Positions 28,769-38,680 of a stretch of 64,000 nt of DNA are shown here, piece after piece (within the stretch, counting starts at the first letter, position 1; every line of letters begins with the position of its first letter). The notes beneath the pieces were generated by a model. The model was not told where the DNA came from. It saw only the letters and a list, made by a program, of their open reading frames with translations, and ran no database searches. The stretch lies in contig NC_088103.1 of the NCBI RefSeq assembly GCF_036370855.1, positions 34,451,904-34,515,903 on the forward strand, in the 5' to 3' direction. The position numbers and the translations under genes were made by a program. This stretch comes from Dromaius novaehollandiae. Its lineage: Eukaryota; Chordata; Aves; Casuariiformes; Dromaiidae.

Positions 28769-31700
28769 ATATGCTATCTACAATAAATATGTATTATATA
28801 CATTATACATGTTTAAGGAAATAAATGGTCTTAAGAAATGAACAATTGCCAGCAGTTCAAAAAAAGGTGTACGAAAGTGTTTCTGATCTGGATACAGTGC
28901 TTTCAGCTGCATCTGGCTACTCACCAGCTCCTCGTAACAGTTGTTTTCAAGTGTTACTGCAGTCACTTAGATCCTGCACGAAGAAGGAGGCTTTTCCAGG
29001 CCATCTGAGCAGGAAACAGGGGAGCTTTGAAGCCTCTGGTCCGAGAAAGATATTGCAAGTTAATGTCATGCATAAGAAGCCAGCTGCTGCAATCATGAGT
29101 TTTGCAGATAAACCCCACTATAGAGGGGGGGAGAACAGAAGACTACTGAACTGTTCAAATGTCCTCCATCTCTTCTTTGCTAAATGAATTATTCCTACTC
29201 ACTTCTTTTTCTTAAACAAGACCAGAAAAAGATAGAGGAGGGGGTTGTGAAATTGGGCCTCCTTTGTAGAAATATAATGTCCCAGATTCTCCAACTGAGG
29301 AGCAGGAAGCTTGTGTTTGGTGGAAGTCATTTCCACATTGGCTGTGTCTATATTGCTCCCCTAAGCCTGAGAGTCGCTAATTCTGCTGCTGGCCTCATGA
29401 CAGGACATGTGACAGGACATGCGAGGCAGAGCTCCACAAAACCTTCCTGCAAAGCATGTGGGCAGCACCGAGCTGTGTGTGGCCATGGCTGGCTCGCGAG
29501 CGAGACCCAACCTAGCTGGGTTAAAACTCGCTCTGGTGACTCAGTGTGAGCTGAAGTCTTGACTCACAAGTCTGTCTGTTCCCACACAAGGAGATCTCCC
29601 ACCAACTGACTTATTCCAAAGAAACTCTGTGAGGTGCCAGCGTAGCTGTGGCTGGGCTGTAGACATCACGTTGGAGGGAGGAAGTTGTTTCATGCTCTGC
29701 ATTTGGTAGTGGCAACGGGGGAACAAGTCTCTGTTTGCATGTCCTGAGTTCGGTGGGGCTATATTTCAGTGGCGGATGGAGCATTAACGTAGGTTCAGAC
29801 CCTAAATTCATCACGCATGTTTACTTTGTCCATATATAGGCAAATTTCTAACTTTGATTACTTAACGAAAGGGCGTTCTTCAGGCTCAAGCCAGATGATC
29901 TCTTCAGGAATGGGCCGTTCTACTGCAGGAGACGTCATGCTTGGGGGGAAAAGTATCAGTGCGCACTTGCATAATTCATGGTCTCATCACATAAAGTCGT
30001 CATGTCTTTCTGATGTGCGCTCCAGGTTTGTCTCTGCAGATGTGCCCGAGCGCTCTTACACAGAGTCCCTCCTTCATAAGCATTAAAGGTCCATGGTAAA
30101 CGTGCTGCTGGAGCAAGGCTGCATTATGGGCCACAGTGGTATGAGCAGCTTGCTTTGTATTAACAAAGTGATGAATGAAGCTTCGGTGGAAGAAAACAGC
30201 TTGGTCCTGGGATTCTTTTGATGAAGGAAATGGCTCAAAGTCACCTCATTTGTTTCACATTTCTCCAGAACAGTCTGGAATTGTTCTTTGATAGCTCTGG
30301 GCCATTAGCCGTTACTGGGGATAAATGGTGTTCTACACCTCTTGTAACTTAGCTACCAGCACAGAAGATGAAATTAAAATGCTATTGTTTTAATTTATAT
30401 TCAGTGGGATTGTTTTTTTCTTCTTCTTTGGCTGGCTAGGTTGTGATTTATGAAAATATAGAGCCAACATCTCTTCAAGACCCAGCTCTCTCAATTTGCA
30501 CAAATCCACCTCAGGTACCCATAAACTGCAATCCTCTCTTCCAAAGATATTTACCAACGTTAATGAACTAAGCCTCACAGTCAATCCCATATGCTATAGA
30601 GAACTTATCCCTTATGTGGCCAGGCATGCGAGTTACTGATCGATTTAAGTAAAACAGTTGGAAGTATAACCCTGGTCTGCTATCACTGCCATGTGTCTTG
30701 GCTGCAGCAGAGCTCCAGCTCTCTTAACCTCTTTTCAGTTGGAAAAAGATATTTTGTCCAGCAGCCAAAGGGAAATGCAAGCATCCTGGTGGAAAACAAG
30801 CTGTTTCAAAAGCCTGGCTGCAAGCTACCCACACATCACAGTTGTCAGCCAGGCTGCACATGTATAGTTACAGGGAATAAAATAGAGAGGACCTTCTGCT
30901 CCTATTCAGAAAGGTCTCTACCCATTCACCTACACCAAAGGATCTTCGTCAGCTGCCAGTATTAATTTGTTCTCCTGTGTGGGTTTCTAGCCAAAGGAGG
31001 GTAAAATAACCCTAATTCTATCCAGCAGGGGCACTTGCAATGCAAATGCTAGCCCATATATTACAAAGCATCAATGCAACCAGCTTCTAAATTACTTGGG
31101 GTAATTTCGGGTTTTATTTATGCCTCCTTTTCTTTAATTAACTTCTGGGAAGAGAAGCTGTAATATCAATATGGGGAAAATCAAATATGAGAAACGTAGC
31201 CCATTTTTATTTTGAGACTGTGTTTCTCTTGCGATAGCAGATTATTTAAAGAGGAGCCTGGAATAATCCAGTTTAAGCAAAGCAAAGAGCTTTACTGAAG
31301 CCAAACTGTGTGTGGGTGTGCTCTTGTCAGGGCTCCCAGAAGAGGAGGGCAGCAGAGGCTGTTAGTCAGACCTCATATATCGCAGGAGATGGTGGTGGTT
31401 ATTCAGTAGCTGGCATTTTTCCTTGCCACACCAGTACGGAGCCACTCCTCTGGTATGCTGAGAGAGGGTGCGCCCCGGTGGGAAAAAATCACAGCTAACC
31501 TAAGTTCCTGCTCTTTTACTCTCGTAAAAGAAAATCCGAAGGAGACCTGTGGCAGGGAGAGGCACGTGCTGCAAGGCCATGCTTGAGCCTAGCTGGTGGG
31601 TTTGCAGAGGCAGAGAGCGGGCAGCCCGGCTGTGCTGGGCAAGCAGCCGGGGAGGGCAGCCTTGCTGCATGGGGGCTGGTGGCTTCGCACAGACGGTGCA

Positions 31701-31879
31701 GGTCTCTCCAGAGCAGTGCGAAGCTTTTCCTCTGTGTGAGCCCCAAGAGAGCAGGTGACCAGGTCGTTTCAAAGGCATTAAAAGCATGTGCTTCTGTTCT
31801 TTAGAAAAAGAATTGAATAAATTGATGAGTAGCATTTGAAACAGCAGGTGAGACTAACACAGAAGTTAAGGTGCAACTG

Positions 31880-32520
31880 TTTCCGCTGGTGAATTTGAAT
31901 ATTCTTTTTTATACATGCACGGGTTTGATTTTTAATTATTTGTCTTGGAGATAATGAATGATTGTACTTTATTTATAGAAAACTGCGTATTCCCACGTTC
32001 TGAACTGTGAAATGCATATCTGCGCCTGTCTGCAGTAGGCACCAGAGCACAATTAATTATATTCAGGAGTACTAATTAAATTTCATCTGATGATAAATAA
32101 ATTAGAACTGAACATAATGTTTCTTTTAAAATAAAAACATCTACTTAGGTATTCATTTTATAGACCTATGAGAATTACTGTAAACAATGAACAGGGCGTG
32201 CAGACTCAGAGCCTGTGTAGTTATTGATTAGTATGTTCAGGGCTTATTTCAGTTACTTACCCTCTGCTTCCGCTCTCCAAGGAGATCTCCCCCCATGGTC
32301 GATTCTTTCCATCGATTTTGAGTCTGCCTACTCTGAAGCTGAAAATGGTGATGCTGGTGGGCTGAGCACAAGAACAGCTATCGATTGCAAATATAGTTTA
32401 TGATTATCTGTTTCTGTATTTTAAAGGGGGAAATGCATTAATGGCAGCCTGATTTTCTCTTTTAAACATATCATTCAAACCCGTAGCGAGTCATAAACTC
32501 TTGGACATTTTCATTCCCTC
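31880..32520. promoter_or_regulatory. Candidate conserved enhancer block before the NHR2 exon
   Basis: This AT-rich block ends just before the splice acceptor region of the NHR2 exon. It contains three TAATTA homeodomain cores (31933-31938, 32054-32059, 32073-32078), an ATTGATTA at 32223-32230 and two ATCGAT motifs (32311-32316, 32380-32385) of the kind bound by CUX/ONECUT factors. It lacks simple repeats and element remnants. This composition is typical of conserved developmental enhancers, but I cannot align it to another species, so conservation is a guess. Confidence 0.35.
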
Positions 32521-32566
32521 TCAAGTGAGCTTTTTGTTTTTTTCTCTCCCCTCCTTTCCCCTGCAG

Positions 32567-33247
32567 ACAGCGAAATCATTCCTCCCGACTGCCTGCGGCC
32601 CCGGTCCTTCACTGCCATCCGCCGGCCCTCACTGCGGCGGGAGACGGAGGACACGCGCCTCTCCGTCAGCCTCTGTGACCTCAACCTCCAGGAGGAGACC
32701 TTCCACGTGATGGCCACCACGTGCCCCATCCCGCAGAACTCCCTCAACTCCCAGCACTCCCACCTCCTCCCCTCCCAGCTCGAGAGCGACCTCCGCTTCC
32801 ACCAGCTCAGGGGAGCCCACATTAAAATCCTGGATGACCAAACTGTGGCCCGGCTGGAGCACGCCCGGGAGGAGAGGACTTTGGTTTTCACCAGCAGACC
32901 CCTTAGGATCAACGAAACAATTTTTGTCAAAATTAACAAGTCCAACGCCGCGCGCACCGGGACGCTGTCCTACGGGGTGACGTCCTGCGACCCCAGCACC
33001 CTGCGGCCCAGCGACCTTCCTTATAACCCCGAGTCTTTGGTCGACAGGAAGGAGTTCTGGGCTGTCTGCCGAGTCCTGGTGCCCCTCCAGAGCGGAGACA
33101 TCTTGGGATTTATGGTGAATTCGGATGGCGAGCTGCACTTGAGTCACAACGGTGCCAGCACCGGCATGCAGGTCTGCGTGGACTGTTCCCAGCCCCTCTG
33201 GATGTTCTTTGGTTTACACGGCGCAGTCATGCAGATTCGCGTGCTAG
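32567..33247 (+). CDS. NEURL1: NEURL1 coding exon: linker and NHR2 domain
   Basis: This internal exon encodes residues beginning (D)[20 protein letters not shown] and ending MQIRVL(G). The acceptor is a long pyrimidine tract ending ctgcag at 32561-32566 and the donor is gtatgt at 33248. It enters with the last two bases of an Asp codon and leaves with the first base of a Gly codon. The first part (to about 32790) is the inter-repeat linker, including [13 protein letters not shown], which is characteristic of NEURL1. The rest (about 32797-33246, from LRFHQLRG) is the second neuralized homology repeat, with the signature stretches [25 protein letters not shown] and [12 protein letters not shown] domains bind substrates such as Notch ligands, and mammalian NEURL1 also targets CPEB3 in neurons. 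The paralogue NEURL1B has a different linker, which argues against it. A translation start inside the exon is not expected. Confidence 0.96.
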
Positions 33248-33454
33248 GTATGTCTCACCCCCTTTTTCACAGTCTCACGAACAAAGCACCAAGGAGGGTT
33301 ACGTCGCAAGGGAAGGGTAAAGGGAAGGAATGAATGTGGTAGTGGTTCCCTCCCTACTCTAGGATCAGTTGCAAATTTTATTTTGAAAGAGGAAAAAAAT
33401 AATAATTTACGGAGGCCTGTACATAGCACATGGGTATCAGTTACAAGACTTACC

Positions 33455-33700
33455 TCTTTACACTTCTCTAGCATCTTTCATTTGAAGGTCTCAAAGCTCT
33501 TTTCAAATGGATGAAGCCTCAGAGTCCTGCTGTAAAGTACAGATCAGTCACTCCTAATCTAGGAGACGTAAAGAGGAGGAGGAGAGGTGCTTTGGTCTGA
33601 GCTAACCTACGGCATGGCTAGCAAGAAAAATGAGAGCTGCTTCCCAGTGTATTAACTATCTGACAGCACTGATCCCAAAAGGAGCAGTCCCTGTGCTTCT
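33455..33700 (-). mobile_element. MIR-like ancient SINE remnant
   Basis: The + strand reads 'tctcaaagctcttttcaaat' followed by 'gatgaagcctcagagtcctg', and later a degraded aaagaggaggaggagaggtgctttgg region. This order resembles the reverse complement of MIR/CORE-type SINEs: growth of 'aaagc..tttacaaa', then 'tcctcacag', then 'gaaactgaggcacagagagg'. Divergence is heavy and the borders are approximate. A related CR1/L3 3' region is an alternative. Confidence 0.4.
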
Positions 33701-34873
33701 CCCAGGCTTGTGCATGAGTAGCAGGCTGGCAAGCAGCATGGAAGGGCCCGGTGCCTTGTGACTGGGGAGCTGCGTGAAGCATAGCACCGACCAGCACAAC
33801 GCCAGAGAGGTCTTCTGCTTCTCCAGCCCTGTGAAGGGCAGTGTAGTTTGTGCAGTTAGATGAACTTTTGCAAAGCTGGCCTCTTGCTAATTTTGCTCTA
33901 TCTTTAAGCTCTGTTCACCAATGGACTTTAAATGCTGCAAGTCATGTTTTGAAAGTGTGGAGGAAAAAGCCCTGAAATGACATTTTTTCATCAAACTGAT
34001 TTTTTTTGTGTGTGGATAATTGGACAGGTGCCATCTTCACATAGTCACAAGTATTGGATGTATTTGGGCTTGAATTTGGGCCATATCAGTGTCAGAAACT
34101 AAATGATGGTCTCTGAGAATACTGTCTAATTCCTGATCCTCTTCTAACTGATTTACAAATAAGAGTCAACACATTTGCTTAAGAGATAGTTGGAGTATCT
34201 ACCTAAGAACTAATCCGATTACTGGCTTGGGGAGGATGTCTCATGGTAAAGAAAGCTCTGCCACATTAGGGGAAAATCTATAGTAATGTCATCAGCATTT
34301 GCATTCTTAATAGGGAATTACAAAAAATTAATTAAACCTTTCTAATTAACATCACCACTGCTGTAGTGGAGACAAACCAGTTTAAATCAAGGCCACTTGG
34401 AGATTTGGCTTTAAGGAAGTATTTAGCTGAAGCCGAACACCAGAATTTGGGTGAAACTGAGTCAAATGTGTTTCTCCAAATACTCCAAATACTGGAAGCT
34501 GAATTGTTAAAAAGGGCTTCTGCCTCGTCTAGTATCTCTAGCATGGCAGGTTTTCTGCTGCTTCACCATCCTGCCTTTCACTGATTCATATCGGGCACTG
34601 GCCTGGCCTTTCCCTTCTCTTGCTCCTCCAGCTGTGCCGTCTCCCTCCAAATCCGGATACAGCATCAGCCATCCATTCGGGTGCAAATTTGTAACCCAGC
34701 AGGAGCCTGTTCCCTTGAGCTCAAGCCACTTCTCTTTCTTTATATTTTTTCACTGTGTGCATTTAAGCCAAAAACATTTAATATCTATCATATGAGTTGT
34801 ATCAGGCACTAGCAGCCCAGTGGGTTCATCCCTGTATGTCAAGTGGAGCTGTCTAGTTAAGACGGAGTGTTTT

Positions 34874-34930
34874 CCCCACTGAGACATCTCAGGGAGATGT
34901 CCCCACTGAGACATCTGTGACCCACAGATG
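34874..34930 (+). repeat. 16-bp direct repeat with two fold-back palindromes
   Basis: The 16-mer ccccactgagacatct occurs perfectly at 34874-34889 and 34901-34916 (period 27). The same stretch contains two perfect 8-bp inverted repeats with 3-base loops: gacatctc/gagatgtc at 34883-34901 and catctgtg/cacagatg at 34912-34930. The arrangement looks like a local template-switch or slippage event. No function is assigned. Confidence 0.85.
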
Positions 34931-35032
34931 AGGCAGTCTCAGAGTAAAGAAATACCCTCTTTTCATGCATGATTTTACATTTATAAATAAGCTTGTTTGT
35001 GCAATTAGACACCCAATTCGCATGCATAACTC

Positions 35033-35040
35033 ATGCAAAT
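35033..35040 (+). promoter_or_regulatory. Octamer motif (ATGCAAAT)
   Basis: A perfect POU/Oct octamer lies in an AT-rich patch (34980-35060) that also contains CAATTAGA and a CATGCATAACTCATG near-palindrome. It may be part of an intronic enhancer. A second ATGCAAAT occurs near 31040. A chance match is quite possible. Confidence 0.22.
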
Positions 35041-36438
35041 GATAACAAATGGGGCTTACTGGTGCACTTAGATGATTTGAAAATGCTCCTTTATTGCTTA
35101 TGTTGTTATATTCACATAACTTTAAATATATCTATATTCCTTTATTGTTTCAAATTCTCAGTATTAAAATGCTCCTCTTAGTAGCAGGCTGGCAGAAAAA
35201 GAAAAAAAAAAATCTCAGCAACTAACAGCTCCTTTTTTAGGTTGGGTAGACAGTCTTTGAAGATAACTTGTGATGAACACGCACCTCTGTCTGCAGGGTC
35301 CAATCCACCTTAATCACAGTCTTAAGTGTCCTAAATGATTTGCTTAAAGTCGACCATAGGCCTATGCTGTGAATATTTTGTGGCTATTAAAGGCTCAAAG
35401 ATGACAAATGTAATACCATAATTTATCTCCGGGAACCCAAGAATCAAACCCCGATAGTTCCGCTTGATGACATTTCTTGCGCATATTGTACATAATCCAT
35501 GGCTAGCTCTGCTCCCAGCCAACACATCATTTTGATAAAGGTAGGTGAAGTCAAACAGATCCCAGTCAAAGTAGGAAGATTAAATGCTGCTATATACGTA
35601 AGAAGGAAAACATCCTCAGGCCATTTAGCTGCTGGTAAGACTAAGTCATCGGACCATTACTTCCTTTCCTATGAGATCACTAATTTTGCCAGTTTTGCAC
35701 AAAGCAAATAGCCTGTTTGCCATGGGTCCTAAAACAGAGGAGAGAGGGTGTTTCTCACCAGAGGATCACACATCCTCTTGCAGAATTTGACAGAGCACAG
35801 ACCTGAACATCGGCCTCCCGCAACCTGGGCAAACCTCCTGCTGAGCAAGTTATTACCGAGTCTCTGTGTATGTCTTCTCTACCTGCTCACAAGTTCAGCC
35901 CAAACCAGCACCTTCCCGGTGGATATTTTAGATAAATCCATGTTTTCCACTGAAAATCTGCTCAGTTGGAAAATCCAAAAGTCTGAAAATCTGCTCGCTC
36001 CTCCTTGTGAGCGTGCAACAAGATTTTCCTGGCCTCAGTCACTAGAGAACAAGCAGAAAATGGACTCTTGTATCTCAAGTGAGTTATAAATGAAGAGACC
36101 TGAACATGCTGGTGTAGCCTGGCCTGAGGACAGGAGAGGACCCTGCTGGGAGTGCAGCTCTAGTAATGTCAGCTTGGGCGCAAGCTGCCGTTGCTCAGCG
36201 AAAAGCTATGAGATTAGAGCTTGCCTGTGATCTTTAACAGGTGCTAAAATATAAATACGCCTTTTCAGACCTGTGTTTGCAGTACTGTGGTACAGTGGAA
36301 CTGTGCAGAAAACAGCTATGGTGCTGTCTCCAGCACAGCACAACTCCGTAACTGCAGTAATTATACTGATCAGCCATACCCTGACAGAAGAAAAAAGTAC
36401 GTAATGAACTCGCATCTCTGGCTTTGGCAATACAATTA

Positions 36439-36471
36439 CAGTGCAAACAGTGATGTGCACTGTTTGCACTG
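36439..36471. repeat. Perfect 14-bp inverted repeat, 5-base loop
   Basis: The left arm cagtgcaaacagtg (36439-36452) and right arm cactgtttgcactg (36458-36471) are exact reverse complements around atgtg. The surrounding 200 bp contains related words (acagtggaac near 36290 and gcagtggaac near 36471; cagtactgtggtacagtg). It may be a fragment of a palindromic or DNA-transposon-derived element. The stem is too short for a standard microRNA precursor. Confidence 0.9.
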
Positions 36472-38668
36472 CAGTGGAACAGCTTATGGCACTTGGCATG
36501 ATATCTGTCGTTATAATATTAGAAAATGTAAGAAGAATATGAAGTGCTCATCTTCTGTCTAATGACAAGCTCCATCTTCAGAATGCAAACAAGACTAATT
36601 TTATATGCTCCCTCTTTTGTAGTTTGAGCTTTATATCACAGGAGAAGACATGTTTATAGTCATCTGTTCTAGCTTTAATGGAAAATGTGAAGTTCCATAT
36701 CCTTGAAATAAATGAGATGCAAATACTGCAAGAGGCATAATGGTAGCAAACCTATCTTACATAGCAGATGTCATTCTATTTCTGGGGCATCTCTTTTGCC
36801 ATTATTAGATTAATCAAAGCACTATTATGCAGTGTTAAAGGAACATCAGCGCTACAACAAACTATACAATATGGGAAATGAAAGTTGCTGTTTCTACTTT
36901 CTCTTCAGTTTTTCTGCTTCTTTTGGAGGCTAGAGAAGGTGGAGAGTGGCAATGCCACTCTTGCTGCTAGAGAAGTTTTAGTTTTGACTCAGGAAACTGG
37001 ATGGCTCAGGGCTTTCATCGCTGGCTACTGCATTTCAGACCTTGAAATTAGTTATTTGGTCCTGACTTAGAGCAGGACCAAGCTCAGGTCTCTCCTGGAT
37101 AGTGGCCCGACAGTGGAAGCTGATACTTGCTAACAGCAGCTATTACACAGTATCAGAAATGCAACTTTTATTTCCTGATTTAAATATTAGGGAAGACCAT
37201 GTTTACCTGGGCTGATGTTTTTACAGAGCTCTCTAAGAGATGGGACAGTGTGGGATTGGTTTGACAGCAGGGAATTCTGACTTCTGTTTAAGTCTTATCA
37301 GTCTGGTGTTGTAGACTGGCACTACATTTACTGTAGGGGAAGTAAAAAAGCAGAAAATAAAGGCGAGGTTGGAAACACTTTATATTTCTTTTTGTCACCC
37401 AGCAAAGGGAAAATAAATACAGCCCAAGCACCTCTAGAGCACAGTGAGACACTACAGTCATCTGTAGTGAGAGGTGGAAGGACGTCAATTTGTTTCACTT
37501 ACCAAAGAAAAGATTGAGAAGCAACTTGACCACATGGAGGGAAGATAAATGAAAGTAGAGGGCACTTCACTGTAGCAGTTAATAGCATAAAAATATCAAG
37601 CTGCTGGAAAATGAAGGTACACAAATTCAAACTAGGCGTAAGTGGGGGTAATTAACTATGGGAACCTGCTATTGAGGGAGGCAATAGATCTTCTTGTCAA
37701 GATTGGAAGCCTTTCTAAATATTTTATATGTAAGGTGCTGCTCTTAATTCTGAGCTTTTATGGGTTGTGCATGTAGGACAACCAAAAAAGAAAGCCAAAT
37801 CATTAGGAGGCTGCATAGGCAGGTAGAAGCGAAACGCAGGGTTTGCATGTGCTTTAGGATTTCCATTGTTTCAGGCTTGTGGGTTTTTTCAGGGATCATT
37901 CCTGTACAGTAGACATGACCAGCCTATTAAAATTGATTTATTGTTTTCAGCTTTTACTGGTAAGCATTTCAGTTTGCACACAGTTTTATCAACAGCTCTG
38001 AAAGACTGAAATGAGCCAGTCTGGATATATTGGTCTGGTTTTGGTGTTGTAATTCATTTATGAAGTTTAAATTGATTGACCCCCATAAGGTTTTGAAATG
38101 TATGACTCATGTCTGGAGGAACTATCGCAACAACGTCATATATTTAGTATTTGGGGAGCGAAATGGTTGGGGATATTCTTTCATTTTCTTGTATCTCAAA
38201 ATGAATCACCAGCATGTAAAACATCTTCCTTCTTCTCTTTTGTTTTTTTGGTGTGGTTTCCCTTGTGAATTACAGCATTTCTATTAATATCGGTTTCCTT
38301 TTAAGCAATGACTTGTTCCATCAGCAGTTGTACTAATGAAGCTCAGTTTCTTCCATGTCTGTGTCCTTTCTATCCACCCACTGGAATAACTCCAGGTCCC
38401 CCAGAGCGGCCGCACATTGTTGCAGTGCCCTGGGTGTCTCCTGACTATTTTTTTAGCCTTCTGGACAGCTGAAAGCCAGCATCTGGTGTGGATAGTCTGG
38501 ATTCGCACCCGCAATAGGAGAATGCATATCGGCTAAACTCGCCTGCCTCTTTAGCCATGGGCTTTGAGTTGGCACTCTTATTCAGCCACTGATTGCAAGA
38601 TATTTAGGAATTAATTGTTGCTGAAGCTTCCAGATTCTCTTGAAATTGGTCAATGGGTCAAAATTTAT

Positions 38669-38680
38669 GGGGGGGGGGGG
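38669..38680 (+). repeat. G12 homopolymer
   Basis: Twelve consecutive G followed by agaggga. It could contribute to a G-quadruplex in the pre-mRNA. The run length is the sort of value assemblies get wrong. Confidence 0.85.

Larger units (their letters stand above)
1..32566 (+). other. NEURL1: NEURL1 intron (5' part outside the window)
   Basis: The sequence before the first recognisable exon carries no open reading frame that resembles a known protein. The exon at 32567 begins in the middle of a codon, so a coding exon must lie upstream. The family's NHR1 repeat and N-terminus are not found here, so they must be left of position 1 and this intron exceeds 32.5 kb. Open frames in this stretch are short and overlap on both strands. 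The stretch holds a CpG island (5450-6020), smaller CpG-containing patches near 10130-10400, 14330-14640 and 16540-17060, a possible CRE (15915), an old LINE tail (about 18640-18835), a purine-rich tract (22640-23560), a 105-bp tandem duplication (26401-26610) and several simple repeats. Apart from these I see nothing to annotate. An alternative first exon or a noncoding RNA cannot be excluded from sequence alone. Confidence 0.85.

Noticed and set aside
32511..33147. Minus-strand frames of 148 and 172 codons over the NHR2 exon
   Set aside because: They are antisense shadows of the GC-rich NEURL1 coding exon and resemble no protein.
36439..36471. Hairpin as a microRNA precursor
   Set aside because: The stem is only 14 bp with a 5-base loop, far shorter than a typical precursor arm, and flanking pairing is poor.
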